Assembly (NCBI RefSeq): GCF_036227125.1
Contig: NZ_CP109435.1
Coordinates: 1,488,001 to 1,552,000 of the forward strand
Direction of reading: 5' to 3'
Length of the DNA stretch: 64,000 bases
Source of the DNA: Streptomyces sp. NBC_01485
Lineage (GTDB): Bacteria; Actinomycetota; Actinomycetes; Streptomycetales; Streptomycetaceae
The notes under the pieces are model-generated. The model was not told where the DNA came from and did no database searches. It saw nothing but the letters and a program-made list of their open reading frames with translations. Shown here piece by piece: positions 16,630 through 25,563 of this stretch. The translations under genes and the position numbers were made by a program. Position 1 is the first letter of the stretch. Each line of letters starts with the position of its first letter.

Positions 16630-17283
16630 TTGGCGACCAGGGCACATCTCACACGACGGCTGGTCCAGCTGTACGCCGGCCTCGCGCTGTACGGCGCCAG
16701 CACGGCCCTGCTCGTCGAAGCGGGCCTGGGCCTCGAACCCTGGGGCGTGCTCCACCAGGGCCTGGCCCAGCTCACCGGCCTCACGATCGGCGTCGTGTCG
16801 ATCATCGTCGGGGCGACCGTGCTGCTGCTGTGGATCCCGCTGCGCCAGCGCCCGGGCCTCGGCACGGTCTCCAACGTCTTCGTCGTCGGCCTCGCGATGG
16901 ACGGCACGCTCGCGCTGGTCCCCGACACGCACAGCCTGGCCGTACGCGTTCCGCTGCTGGTGGCGGGCATCGTGCTCAACGGCGCGGCCACCGGCCTGTA
17001 CATCGCCGCCGCCTTCGGTCCCGGGCCGCGCGACGGGCTGATGACGGGGCTGCACCGGCGCACCGGGCGTTCGATCCGGCTGATGCGGACGGCGATCGAG
17101 GTGGCGGTCGTGGCGACCGGCTTCGCCCTCGGCGGCACCATCGGCGTCGGCACGCTCCTCTACGCGCTGACGATCGGTCCGCTCGCCCAGGTGTTCCTGC
17201 GGATGTTCGCCGTTCCCGCGGCATCCGGCGGCAGCACGGTCGTTGCCACCGGGACACCCCAGGGAGCGATACTGCGTCCGTGA
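16630..17283 (+). CDS. yczE: YczE-family membrane protein
   Basis: A 217-residue integral membrane protein with five predicted helices. The family signature GLGLEPWGVLHQGLAQ lies near residues 28-45, and GPGPRDGLMTGLHRRTG follows near residue 120. YczE proteins are controlled by divergent YczR MocR regulators and are thought to be transporters of unknown substrate, perhaps vitamin B6-related. I chose TTG at 16630 because AAGGGG lies at the right distance upstream. The ATG at 16609 (seven codons earlier) has no ribosome site and lies inside the operator repeat. The stop overlaps the next start by four bases. Confidence 0.85.
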   Translation: MATRAHLTRRLVQLYAGLALYGASTALLVEAGLGLEPWGVLHQGLAQLTGLTIGVVSIIVGATVLLLWIPLRQRPGLGTVSNVFVVGLAMDGTLALVPDTHSLAVRVPLLVAGIVLNGAATGLYIAAAFGPGPRDGLMTGLHRRTGRSIRLMRTAIEVAVVATGFALGGTIGVGTLLYALTIGPLAQVFLRMFAVPAASGGSTVVATGTPQGAILRP

Positions 17284-18047
17284 CCAGCCTCATACGCCAC
17301 CCCTACCTCGACCATCCGGGCCCCCTCCCGTTCGCGCACCGCGGCGGGGCCGCGGACGGCCTGGAGAACACCGAGGCGCAGTTCCGGCGCGCGGTCGAGG
17401 CGGGCTACCGCTACCTCGAGACCGATGTGCACGCCACGCGGGACGGCAAGCTCGTCGCCTTCCACGACGCGACGCTGGACCGGCTGACCGACGGCGCGGG
17501 CCGCATCGCCGACCTCCGGTGGTCGGACGTACGGCACGCGCGCGTGGGCGGCAGGGAACCGGTGCCGCTCTTCGAGGAGCTCCTGGAGACCTTCCCCGAG
17601 GCGCGCTGGAACATCGACCTCAAGGCCGAGCCCGCCCTGCACCCCCTGCTCAACCTCATCGGCCGCACGGGCGCGTGGGACCGCGTCTGCGTCGGCTCGT
17701 TCTCGGAGGCCCGCGTCGTGCGCGCCCAGCGGCTGGCCGGGCCACGCCTGGCGACGTCGTACGGCACCCGGGGCGTGCTCAACCTGCGGCTGCGGTCCTG
17801 GGGCGTGCCCGCGGCGCTGCGCCGGTCGGCGGTCGCCGCGCAGGTGCCCGAGACCCAGTCGGGCATCCAGGTCGTGGACCACCGCTTCGTGCGCGCCGCC
17901 CACGCGCGCGGGCTGCACGTGCACGTGTGGACGATCAACGACGCGGATCGGATGCACCGGCTCCTGGACCTGGGAGTCGATGGCATCATGACCGATCACA
18001 TCGACACGTTGCGCAAGGTCATGGAGGACCGGGGCGTCTGGGTCTGA
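17280..18047 (+). CDS. Glycerophosphodiester phosphodiesterase family protein
   Basis: This 255-residue TIM-barrel protein has the GDPD core: FAHRGGAADGLENTEAQF, then YLETDVHATRDGKLVAFHD, with both catalytic histidines and the metal-binding Glu/Asp. The C-terminal HVWTINDADRMHRLLDLGVD block is also typical. It hydrolyses glycerophosphodiesters to glycerol-3-phosphate and an alcohol. There is no signal peptide, so it is cytosolic. GTG at 17280 overlaps the yczE stop (GTGA), which suggests translational coupling. Confidence 0.92.
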   Translation: MTSLIRHPYLDHPGPLPFAHRGGAADGLENTEAQFRRAVEAGYRYLETDVHATRDGKLVAFHDATLDRLTDGAGRIADLRWSDVRHARVGGREPVPLFEELLETFPEARWNIDLKAEPALHPLLNLIGRTGAWDRVCVGSFSEARVVRAQRLAGPRLATSYGTRGVLNLRLRSWGVPAALRRSAVAAQVPETQSGIQVVDHRFVRAAHARGLHVHVWTINDADRMHRLLDLGVDGIMTDHIDTLRKVMEDRGVWV

Positions 18048-18101
18048 CCCCTCGGACCCACCGCCCCCGCGCGGTCGCGGCAGCGGGAAGCGAGGGCACG
18101 G

Positions 18102-19451
18102 GTGGGCATCGACACCGTGCGGACGGCGGACTCCGACGAGTCGGCCGAGCGGCGGCGCGAGCAGCGCGGCTGGTACTTCTACGACTGGGCGTGCTCCGTC
18201 TACTCGACGAGCGTGCTCACCGTGTTCCTCGGCCCGTACCTGACGTCGATCGCCAAGAACGCGGCGGACGCCGACGGATACGTGCATCCGCTGGGCGTCC
18301 CGGTCCGCGCGGGCTCCTTCTTCGCGTACTCCGTGTCCCTGTCGGTGATCGTCGCCGTCCTGGTGATGCCCCTGGTGGGCGCCGCCGCCGACCGCTCCGG
18401 CCGCAAGAAGCCGCTGCTGGGCGCCGCCGCCTATGTCGGCGCCGCGGCCACGGCCTGCATGTTCTTCCTCGACGGCGACCGCTACCTCCTGGGCGGCGTG
18501 CTGCTGATCGTGGCGAACGCGGCCCAGTCCGTGTCGATGATGCTGTACAACTCCTACCTGCCGCAGATCGCCCCGCCCGAGGAACGCGACGCGGTCTCCT
18601 CCCGGGGCTGGGCCTTCGGGTACGCGGCGGGCGCCCTGGTCCTGGTCGTCAACCTGGTCCTGTACCTCGCCCACGACTCCTTCGGCGTCTCCGAGGCGAT
18701 GGCCGTCCGCATCTGCCTGGCCTCCGCCGGCCTGTGGTGGGGCGGCTTCACGCTGGTCCCGCTGCTGCGGCTGCGCGACCGGCCGGCCGCCACCGCGCGG
18801 GAGGCGACCGCGCCGGGACTGCGCCAGCTCGCGGCGACGGTCCGCGACATGCGCCGCCACCCGCTCACGCTCGCCTTCCTCTTCGCGTACCTCGTCTACA
18901 ACGACGGCATCCAGACCGTGATCTCCCAGGCCTCGGTCTACGGCTCCGAGGAACTCGGCCTCAGTCAGTCCACGCTGATCGGCGCCGTCCTGCTGGTGCA
19001 GGTGCTGGCCGTGGCGGGCGCGCTGGGCATGGGACGCCTGGCCCGGACGTACGGCGCGAAGCGCACGATCCTCGGCTCCCTGGTGGCGTGGACGCTCACG
19101 CTGGGCGCCGGGTACTTCCTGCCGGCCGGGGCGCCGGTCGGCTTCTTCCTGCTGGCGTCCGCCATCGGGCTGGTCCTCGGCGGCAGTCAGGCCCTGTCCC
19201 GCTCCCTGTTCTCCCATCTGGTCCCGCCGGGCAAGGAAGCCGAGTACTTCTCCGCTTACGAGATGAGCGACCGGGGCATGAGCTGGCTGGGACCGCTGCT
19301 GTTCGGCCTCACCTACCAGCTGACCGGGAGCTACCGGGACGCGATCATCTCGCTGGTGGTCTTCTTCGTCATCGGGTTTCTCCTGCTCGCGCGGGTGCCG
19401 GTACGGCAGGCGATCGGCGACGCGGGAAATCCTGTACCCGAGAAGATTTAG
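18102..19451 (+). CDS. MFS transporter, UMF1-like
   Basis: This 449-residue protein has about 12 membrane segments. The N-terminal RGWYFYDWACSVYSTSVLTV block resembles the UMF1/Atg22-like family of MFS carriers, with ADRSGRKKPLLG in loop 2-3. The substrate is not predictable. GTG at 18102 follows GAGGGCACG. It lies 54 bp after the GDPD gene and may share its transcript. Confidence 0.87.
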   Translation: MGIDTVRTADSDESAERRREQRGWYFYDWACSVYSTSVLTVFLGPYLTSIAKNAADADGYVHPLGVPVRAGSFFAYSVSLSVIVAVLVMPLVGAAADRSGRKKPLLGAAAYVGAAATACMFFLDGDRYLLGGVLLIVANAAQSVSMMLYNSYLPQIAPPEERDAVSSRGWAFGYAAGALVLVVNLVLYLAHDSFGVSEAMAVRICLASAGLWWGGFTLVPLLRLRDRPAATAREATAPGLRQLAATVRDMRRHPLTLAFLFAYLVYNDGIQTVISQASVYGSEELGLSQSTLIGAVLLVQVLAVAGALGMGRLARTYGAKRTILGSLVAWTLTLGAGYFLPAGAPVGFFLLASAIGLVLGGSQALSRSLFSHLVPPGKEAEYFSAYEMSDRGMSWLGPLLFGLTYQLTGSYRDAIISLVVFFVIGFLLLARVPVRQAIGDAGNPVPEKI

Positions 19452-19642
19452 CGCTCAAGGCGAAAGGGCGGTAGTGTACGCGTTTGGCCCGCCAGGCGTA
19501 CCGTTACTGCGCGTCAAAGATGCAGAAACGCTGGGTGACATCTCCTTTCAGATGTGACAAACCGGGCGGCGGTGGGTACTGCACTGGTTGACAAGGCTAC
19601 GGCTACGACGGCGACGCACGAACCCGGAACGGGACTCGGAAC

Positions 19643-19669
19643 GGGAATCTTTACCGCCGACCGGACGTT
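19643..19669 (+). promoter_or_regulatory. Sigma-R-type promoter of rbpA
   Basis: GGGAAT (19643-19648) and GTT (19667-19669) are separated by exactly 18 bp, matching the sigma-R consensus GGAAT-N18-GTT. rbpA is a known sigma-R (thiol-oxidative stress) target in S. coelicolor. A TTGACA at 19588-19593 could be part of a second, vegetative promoter, but no clear -10 follows at normal spacing. Confidence 0.75.
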
Positions 19670-19730
19670 GACCGGATGACGACGACAGCGACACCTGTCC
19701 TGTGGGCGACAAGCCCGGGAGGCACGATTC

Positions 19731-20105
19731 ATGAGTGAGCGAGCTCTTCGCGGCACGCGCCTCGTGGTGACCAGCTACGAGACGGACCGCGGCATCGACC
19801 TGGCCCCGCGCCAGGCCGTGGAGTACGCATGCGAGAAGGGGCACCGGTTTGAAATGCCCTTCTCGGTCGAGGCGGAGATCCCGCCGGAGTGGGAGTGCAA
19901 GGTCTGTGGAGCCCCTGCACTCCTCGTTGACGGCGACGGCCCTGAGGAAAAAAAGGCCAAGCCCGCGCGTACGCATTGGGACATGCTGATGGAGCGGCGG
20001 ACCCGCGAGGAACTGGAAGAGGTCCTCGAGGAGAGGCTGGCCGTTCTGCGGTCCGGGGCGATGAACCTTGCGGTACATCCCCGGGACAGCCGCAAATCGG
20101 CGTAG
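19731..20105 (+). CDS. rbpA: RNA polymerase-binding protein RbpA
   Basis: This 124-residue protein matches RbpA, the actinobacterial activator that binds the principal sigma factors and the RNA polymerase core and promotes open-complex formation. It starts MSERALRGTRLVVTSYETD. The zinc-binding positions lie in ACEKGHRF and WECKVCG, with the basic linker and the sigma-interacting C-terminal helix (REELEEVLEERLAVL) after them. ATG at 19731 has GGGAGG upstream. A sigma-R-type promoter lies 60-90 bp upstream and a strong terminator follows. Confidence 0.97.
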   Translation: MSERALRGTRLVVTSYETDRGIDLAPRQAVEYACEKGHRFEMPFSVEAEIPPEWECKVCGAPALLVDGDGPEEKKAKPARTHWDMLMERRTREELEEVLEERLAVLRSGAMNLAVHPRDSRKSA

Positions 20106-20135
20106 CCGAAGGCCGGTAAGAAACGCACTCCAATG

Positions 20136-20180
20136 ACCGCGGGCGCCGTACGTGATATGCGTACGGCGCCCGCGGTCTTT
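20136..20180 (+). terminator. Intrinsic terminator of rbpA
   Basis: A perfect 17-bp stem ACCGCGGGCGCCGTACG / CGTACGGCGCCCGCGGT with loop TGATATG (20153-20159) is followed by CTTT. It begins 30 bp after the rbpA stop. Confidence 0.85.
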
Positions 20181-20253
20181 GTGCTGCCATCTGCCGGTTC
20201 CGGGTGACCGGCCCTGAGGGCCGCGCCCCCAGGGCCCCATCGGCCCTTCGGGC

Positions 20254-20280
20254 CTCGTCCTCAAACGCCGGACGGGCTGA
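20254..20280 (+). repeat. Dispersed Streptomyces intergenic motif
   Basis: The stretch containing CTCAAACGCCGGACGGGCTG lies between the convergent ends of rbpA and fxsA. From memory near-identical copies occur between genes in many Streptomyces genomes. Only one copy was seen in this window. Confidence 0.35.
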
Positions 20281-20304
20281 GTCGTACCGGACCGTACCGA
20301 GTAG

Positions 20305-20838
20305 TCACCGTTCGTCCCTGATGACCTCGCCCGGTACCACCTTGCCGTCCGGGCGGTGGATGCGGGCCTGCTGGAAGGCGTCGCCCAGGGAGCCCTGGGT
20401 GGCTGCCGCCGTGCGCAGCTTGCGTTCGGCGAAGGCGGTGACCGCCTTCTGGACCGGCGGGAGCAGGAGGAGCAGGCCGAGTGCGTCGGTGGCCAGGCCC
20501 GGGATCATCAGGAGGAGGCCGCCGAGCATCATCAGACCGTTGCCGCCGCCCTTGGTGGGGGCCGTGCCGCGCTGGAGTGTCTCGTTCAGGTTCTGGAAGG
20601 CTCGTCGGCCCGCCCGCTTGATGACCACCGCGCCGAGCAGGAACCCGGCGAGCAGCAGCAGGAAGACCGTGAATCCGCCGGCCGCGCCCGCGACCACGGT
20701 CAGCAGCCAGATCTCCAGTACCAGCCACCCGGCGAGGCCCAGCGGCAGGAACGTCCGCAGGCGGGAGCGGCGGGGCCGGGCGGAGGGGGCTGCTGATGCG
20801 GAAGCCGGGTACGTCGGGATCGGAGCGCCAGTCGTCAT
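20305..20838 (-). CDS. fxsA: FxsA family membrane protein
   Basis: This 177-residue protein has an N-terminal Pro/Ala/Ser-rich tail and then the FxsA core with hydrophobic segments LPLGLAGWLVLEIWLLTVVA, TVFLLLLAGFLLGAVV and LMMLGGLLLMIPGLATDALG. E. coli FxsA relieves phage T7 exclusion by F plasmid when overproduced; the normal role is unknown. It ends convergently with rbpA and lies downstream of ppm1 on the same strand, with a 46-bp gap. Confidence 0.9.
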   Translation of the reverse strand: MTTGAPIPTYPASASAAPSARPRRSRLRTFLPLGLAGWLVLEIWLLTVVAGAAGGFTVFLLLLAGFLLGAVVIKRAGRRAFQNLNETLQRGTAPTKGGGNGLMMLGGLLLMIPGLATDALGLLLLLPPVQKAVTAFAERKLRTAAATQGSLGDAFQQARIHRPDGKVVPGEVIRDER

Positions 20839-20884
20839 GCTTCCAGTGTGCCCGGGCTCGGCTCAGACCGGGATAAGGGGAGGC

Positions 20885-21742
20885 TCAGGCGCCGCTGTGA
20901 GGCTCCGCGTCGCTCTGCGGCTTCGCCGCGGGCGTCTGGGGTCGCTCGGGCTGGTCCCCGGTGCGGCCCGTGATCTTGTTGACCCGTTCCCCCACGCCCC
21001 ACGCCGTGACCCGCCAGAGCGCCTCCACGAGGATGTCGCGGCTCATCTTGGAGTCGCCGAGTTCCCGCTCGACGAAGGTGATGGGGACTTCCACGACATG
21101 GAAGCCGGCCCGCACCGCACGGCGGGCGAGGTCGACCTGGAAGCAGTAGCCCTGGGAGGAGACGTCCTTGAGGCCGAGGCCCTCCAGGGTCTCGCGGCGG
21201 AAGGCACGGTAGCCGCCGGTGACGTCGCGCAGCGGGAGATCGAGGGCGATGCGGGAGTAGAGGCTGCCGCCCCGGGAGATGACCTCGCGGGACTTGGGCC
21301 AGTTCACCACCCGGCCGCCCGGCACCCAGCGGGAGCCCAGGACCAGGTCGGCGCCCTTGAGCGCGGTGAGGAGACGGGGCAGTTCCTCGGGCTGGTGGGA
21401 GCCGTCGGCGTCCATCTCGATGAGCACGCCGTAGCCGTTCTCCAGGCCCCAGCGGAAGCCCGCGAGGTAGGCGGCGCCGAGGCCTTCCTTGCCCTTGCGG
21501 TGCAGCACCTGGACCTGGTCGTCCCCGATGGCGAGTTCGTCGGCGAGCTTGCCGGTGCCGTCGGGGCTGTTGTCGTCGGCCACGAGGACGTGGGCCTCGG
21601 GGACAGCCTCGCGAACCCGTTCGACGATGCCCTTGATGTTCTCCGCCTCGTTGTAGGTCGGAATGATCACCAAGGCGGTGCCGAGCGGACCGAATCGCCT
21701 CCCTCGGTCCTGTGCCGCGAGGGTCCCGTCGCCGTCGTTCAC
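20885..21742 (-). CDS. ppm1: Polyprenol monophosphomannose synthase (Ppm1)
   Basis: This 285-residue GT2 enzyme transfers mannose from GDP-mannose to polyprenyl phosphate, giving the donor for protein O-mannosylation at the membrane. Motifs: VIIPTYNEAENI, VLVADDNSPDGTG, EMDADGSHQPEELPRLL with the metal-binding DAD, LVLGSRWVPGG, and a C-terminal ITFVERELGDSKMSR. It is a DPM1-type catalytic domain without the fused lipid-anchor domain of some mycobacterial forms. In S. coelicolor this pathway makes the phiC31 receptor. GTG at 21742 has AAGGGG six bases upstream. The last 30 residues are a charged tail. Confidence 0.93.
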   Translation of the reverse strand: MNDGDGTLAAQDRGRRFGPLGTALVIIPTYNEAENIKGIVERVREAVPEAHVLVADDNSPDGTGKLADELAIGDDQVQVLHRKGKEGLGAAYLAGFRWGLENGYGVLIEMDADGSHQPEELPRLLTALKGADLVLGSRWVPGGRVVNWPKSREVISRGGSLYSRIALDLPLRDVTGGYRAFRRETLEGLGLKDVSSQGYCFQVDLARRAVRAGFHVVEVPITFVERELGDSKMSRDILVEALWRVTAWGVGERVNKITGRTGDQPERPQTPAAKPQSDAEPHSGA

Positions 21743-22310
21743 TGCTGCCCCTTCAAGTCCGTACGCAGGGGACCACCATAGTGGCCCTCGCCTGCGCCGA
21801 CGTGACAAGACGTTCGACTGATGGTGTCGAATACGCAAGAGCCGGGTAACAAGGTTCCTTTGGGCTTGTATGTACGGAGTTGGCCCGCACGGGTGTCCTC
21901 GGGCCTGCTGCGGATGGGGGCCCGGCGCTCTTCGGGCCGGCCCGGGATCCGCTGGCTGCGGGTCGGCCGAAAGCCGTTGTCTACTGAGCGCCCGGGCCCC
22001 ACCCGGGTCACACCTCCCCGACCGGCCGGAACGTTCCCTCGCTGCGGCGCGGGCGCTGAGCCTGGCTGGCAGTGGCGGTGCGCCGGTGCGGCACACCGTC
22101 CCTGACCCAGCGGCGCCGCGGCGAGTGCGCGGACGTTCCCCGGCGGGGCGTCCGGTGGTGGACTCCGCCGAACCTACCGGCCTTCCGCCATCGGCTGTCA
22201 ACAGCCGCTTGACCTGCGGATCTTTCGTCAATGCCCTGGTCAGCGGGGAGGAGACGCAGGTCGCGCGACAGCGGGCGGACGGGTGATCTTCCCCGCGCCG
22301 CCCCGGGAGA
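21743..22310. other. Long intergenic region between ppm1 and amidohydrolase gene
   Basis: 568 bp without a credible gene on either strand; the open frames here have arginine/proline-rich shadow composition. It must hold the ppm1 promoter (minus strand); a TTGTCA reading on the minus strand near 21800 is the best -35 candidate. No hairpin, repeat or RNA gene was recognised. Confidence 0.4.
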
Positions 22311-23927
22311 TCACTCGCTCGGCCGTACGAACACGGTCCTGCCGCCCACCACCGTGCGCAGGCACACCGGGAGGTCGTTGCCGGGGGTCAGGTCGGGCAG
22401 TCCGGGGGTGCCGGAACGGGGGTCGGTGGACCAGCGGGCGACCCGGTCGTCGGGGGCCTGGACGACCAGTTCGGCCGTACGCCAGACCGCGTAGTCGGCG
22501 GGTGCGCCCGGGACCAGGACGCCCGCGTCGTCGCGGCCGACCGCCCGCCAGCCGCCGCGTGTGTGGGCCGTGAACGCGGCGCGTGCGGAGATCCGGTGCC
22601 CGGGGGTGCGGTGGAAGGCGGCGGCGCGGACCGTGCCCCACGGGTCGAGCGGGGTGACCGGGCTGTCGGAGCCGAAGGCGAGCGGGACGCCGGCCCGCAG
22701 CAGGGCCGCGAAGGGGTTCAGGGTGCGGGCCCGTTCGCCGCCAAGACGCTGGGCGTACATGCCGTCCTCGCCGCCCCACAGGGCGTCGAAGGCGGGCTGG
22801 ACGGAGGCGGTGAGGCCGAGTTCGGCGAAGGCGGCGATCGTCTCGGGCGTGAGCATCTCGGCGTGCTCCACACGGTGGCGGGCGGCGCGGATCCGGCCGA
22901 GGCCGACCTTCTCCGCGGCGGCGCGTACGCCCTCCACGACGGCGGTCACGGCGGCGTCGCCGATGGCGTGGAAGCCCGCCTGGAGGCCGGCCTCGGTGCA
23001 GGCCGCGACGTGCGCGGCGACCTCGGCGGCGCCCAGGTAGGCGGTGCCGGTGTGGCCGGCGTCGGTGTACGGGGCGTGCAGACAGGCGGTGTGCGAGCCG
23101 AGGGCGCCGTCGACGAACAGGTCGCCGGCGGCGCCGAGCGCGCCCAACTGCCGAACCTTGTCGATATTCCGCTCGGCCCAGTAGCCGACGACCCGCGGGC
23201 CGGGTTCCTCGGCGGCGAGCCGCAGCAGGTCCGTGAAGTCGTCCTCGGAGGAGATCTCCGGGCCCGCGCACTCGTGGACGGAGCCGATGCCCAGGGAGAC
23301 GGCGTGCGCGAGGGCGGTCCGCTGCGCCTCGGCGCGCTGGGCGGGCGTCACGGCTGCGAACGCGGCGGCGCGGACGGCGTGGTGGGCGTCGCGGGTGAGC
23401 GGCTCCCCGTCCGCGTAGCCGGCGCCGGTCCGGGCCCGGGGCGCCAGGTCCAGCAGGGCGGTGGTGACGGCGGCCGAGTGGACGTCGATGCGGCTGAGGT
23501 AGAGCGGCCGGCCACCGGTGGCCTCGTCCAGTTCGTCCCGTCGGGGCGGGCGGCCCTCCGGCCAGCGGGAGGCGTCCCAGCCGTGTCCGAGCAGCACCTT
23601 GTCGTGCGGTCGGGCCGCCGCGAAGTCCCGTACGCGGGCGAGGGCGGCCCCCAGGGAGGGGGCGGCGGACAGGTCGAGGCCGGTCAGCGCGAGGCCGGTG
23701 GAGGTGGTGTGCACATGGGCGTCGGTGAACGCCGGGGTGACCAGGCCGCCGTCCAGGTCGACCACCTCGTCGACGCCGTCCGCGAAGGCGTCGGCGGCGC
23801 CCTCGGAGCCGACCCAGGCGACCTGGCCACGCTCGACGACCATTGCGGTCGCGAACGGGTCGGCGGGGCTGTGGACCTCTCCTCGGCGGAGCAGGACGGT
23901 CTTCGGCTCGGGGGCGCGCTCACTCAT
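22311..23927 (-). CDS. Metal-dependent amidohydrolase, YtcJ type
   Basis: This 538-residue protein belongs to the amidohydrolase superfamily, subgroup YtcJ/AepA. Metal-site motifs are intact: AFTDAHVHTTSTG (HxH), FHAIGDAAVTAVVEG, RHRVEHAEML, and FGSDSPVTPLDPW with the catalytic Asp. There is no signal peptide. The substrate is not known; family members hydrolyse N-acyl or formimino compounds. It lies 59 bp downstream of an Lrp regulator on the same strand, hinting at amino-acid-related metabolism. ATG at 23927 has only a weak ribosome site. Confidence 0.9.
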   Translation of the reverse strand: MSERAPEPKTVLLRRGEVHSPADPFATAMVVERGQVAWVGSEGAADAFADGVDEVVDLDGGLVTPAFTDAHVHTTSTGLALTGLDLSAAPSLGAALARVRDFAAARPHDKVLLGHGWDASRWPEGRPPRRDELDEATGGRPLYLSRIDVHSAAVTTALLDLAPRARTGAGYADGEPLTRDAHHAVRAAAFAAVTPAQRAEAQRTALAHAVSLGIGSVHECAGPEISSEDDFTDLLRLAAEEPGPRVVGYWAERNIDKVRQLGALGAAGDLFVDGALGSHTACLHAPYTDAGHTGTAYLGAAEVAAHVAACTEAGLQAGFHAIGDAAVTAVVEGVRAAAEKVGLGRIRAARHRVEHAEMLTPETIAAFAELGLTASVQPAFDALWGGEDGMYAQRLGGERARTLNPFAALLRAGVPLAFGSDSPVTPLDPWGTVRAAAFHRTPGHRISARAAFTAHTRGGWRAVGRDDAGVLVPGAPADYAVWRTAELVVQAPDDRVARWSTDPRSGTPGLPDLTPGNDLPVCLRTVVGGRTVFVRPSE

Positions 23928-23986
23928 GGGGAACAGTCTCGCGCCTCGCGCCGGCCGCCCCGCACGGGACCCCGGCTCGGGGACCC

Positions 23987-24427
23987 TCAGATCCGCGGCG
24001 GCCGGGCCTCGTACGGGGTGGACAGGACGACCGTCGTCCGTGTCGACACGCCCGCGAGTGCCCGGAGCCGCCCGAGCAGTTCCTCCAGCTCGTGCGGGGT
24101 GGCGACGCGCACCTTGAGGATGTAGTTCTCGTCGCCGGCCACGCTGTGGCAGGCCTCGATCTCGGGTACGCCGGCCAGGCGTTCGGCGATGTCGTCGGGG
24201 GCGCTGGGGTCGAACGGTTTCACCGAGATGAAGGCGGTCAGGGGCAGCCCGATGGCCTCGGAGTCGACGACGGCCGCGTACCCACGGATGACGCCCCGCT
24301 GTTCCAGTCGGCGCACCCGTTGATGCACGGCCGACGTGGACAGGCCCGTCGCCTTGCCCAGATCGGTGTAACTCATCCGCCCGTCCTTGACGAGCAGCTG
24401 CACAATTTGTCGGTCCAGCTCCTCCAT
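23987..24427 (-). CDS. Lrp/AsnC-family regulator
   Basis: This 146-residue protein has an N-terminal helix-turn-helix (YTDLGKATGLSTSAVHQRVR, about residues 20-40) and a RAM ligand domain (VAGDENYILKVRVATPHELE). It is typical in length. It probably senses an amino acid and controls itself and the downstream amidohydrolase (inference). ATG is at 24427. Confidence 0.92.
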   Translation of the reverse strand: MEELDRQIVQLLVKDGRMSYTDLGKATGLSTSAVHQRVRRLEQRGVIRGYAAVVDSEAIGLPLTAFISVKPFDPSAPDDIAERLAGVPEIEACHSVAGDENYILKVRVATPHELEELLGRLRALAGVSTRTTVVLSTPYEARPPRI

Positions 24428-24656
24428 GACGCAAGAACTTACCGTGCGGGTGATCGCCGCGTATACCTATGCAGCGCGGGTCATAGCCGGTTCGTGATGT
24501 CGCCGCTCCAGGCACCTGCACGCGGCATGTGACGAAGGCCACAGCACTCGTCAAGTCTTCGTGATGCACTCGCGATTACCGCCGAGACGGGGTGGGAAGT
24601 GCTTGCTGTGGTCGAGGCCGCAGTGCCTTCACGGCCCAGCCCGAGGGGGAGAATCC

Positions 24657-25130
24657 ATGCAGAGTCTTAAGCGCCCTGGTCGCACCACGCCCAAGCGGCT
24701 CCATTCGGTCGTCGAGCCCGAGCCGGAGGGCGTCGAACCCGCCGATCTGGACTACTCCGACAGTTTCGACGCGGACGACGCCGACGAGGGCGACGGCTTC
24801 GACGCGTACGACACCTTCGAGATGTACCGGGTGATCTGCCCGGACTGCGCGCAGCCCATCGCACTGCTGGCGGACGAGGAGGTCCTGCCGGAGCACGCAC
24901 TGTGCGCCTCGCCGTGGAACCCGTTCGGGCTCACGGTCTGCGCCGGGACGGGACGCGGCGCGTCCGAGGCCCGGCCCGCGGACGAGTCCGTGGAGCCCCA
25001 GGAGCAGGACACCGCACTCCTGCTGACGCTCCCTCAGGGACTGGACTGGCGCACCCAGCCCTTCTCGCACGTCGGCGGGCCGGCCTCGCGCCCGATGCGC
25101 GTACCGGCGATGCGCCGCGCCGCCGCCTGA
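24657..25130 (+). CDS. Conserved hypothetical protein with cysteine pairs
   Basis: This 157-residue protein has a basic N-terminus (MQSLKRPGRTTPKRLHSV), an acidic stretch at about residues 20-50 rich in Asp/Glu/Ser, and then VICPDCAQPIALL plus two more cysteines (ALCASPW, TVCAGTG). The four cysteines could form a zinc ribbon. No family is recognised. The start is well supported by GAGGGGGAG upstream of ATG 24657. It is divergent from the Lrp regulator. Function is unknown. Confidence 0.8.
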   Translation: MQSLKRPGRTTPKRLHSVVEPEPEGVEPADLDYSDSFDADDADEGDGFDAYDTFEMYRVICPDCAQPIALLADEEVLPEHALCASPWNPFGLTVCAGTGRGASEARPADESVEPQEQDTALLLTLPQGLDWRTQPFSHVGGPASRPMRVPAMRRAAA

Positions 25131-25296
25131 GCCCCGTTCGGCGCTCACTTCAGCGGATCGACTCCGGTGACTGCCCTGCACCATGGCCGCGGACAGCCAT
25201 GGTGCAGCCAGTTGCCCTCCAACTGACCCACACCCCGAACTGACGCCCGGTCGCACTCGCCGGTGACTTGTCGTCGCATCTCCGCGTTGCCCCGGT

Positions 25297-25563
25297 ATGA
25301 CCCCCATCTCTTCGACTGCGCCCGGGCGTCACCGCCAGCTCTTCGCTGTCGTGCGCCCGGGATCCGGCTACGCAGAATCGGTTCCGCCGACTCCGCCGCC
25401 CCCGCAGGACCCGCCCATCTACCGTGACCTGCTGCGCACTTGGGCCGACCGGGGCCGCACCCTGCCTGGGTGCCACGACCCGGAGTGGGTGCGGCTGGTG
25501 GCCCCGCAGGTGCGGCCGGGGCAGTTCAGCGGGTTTCCGGACCCAGCAGATGACGGGCGATGA
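25297..25563 (+). CDS. Small hypothetical protein overlapping the acyl-CoA dehydrogenase tail
   Basis: An 88-residue frame with good Streptomyces codon use at third positions, containing YRDLLRTWADRGRTLPG and PEWVRLVAPQVRPGQF. I recall similar short Streptomyces proteins but no domain. Its last 38 bp overlap the 3' end of the convergent acyl-CoA dehydrogenase gene. ATG at 25297 has no ribosome site, so a leaderless message or a different start is possible. Moderate confidence that it is real. Confidence 0.5.
   Translation: MTPISSTAPGRHRQLFAVVRPGSGYAESVPPTPPPPQDPPIYRDLLRTWADRGRTLPGCHDPEWVRLVAPQVRPGQFSGFPDPADDGR

Noticed and set aside
21821..22286. Several frames in the gap between ppm1 and the amidohydrolase gene
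   Set aside because: Arginine/proline-rich shadow composition, no ribosome sites and no domain resemblance.
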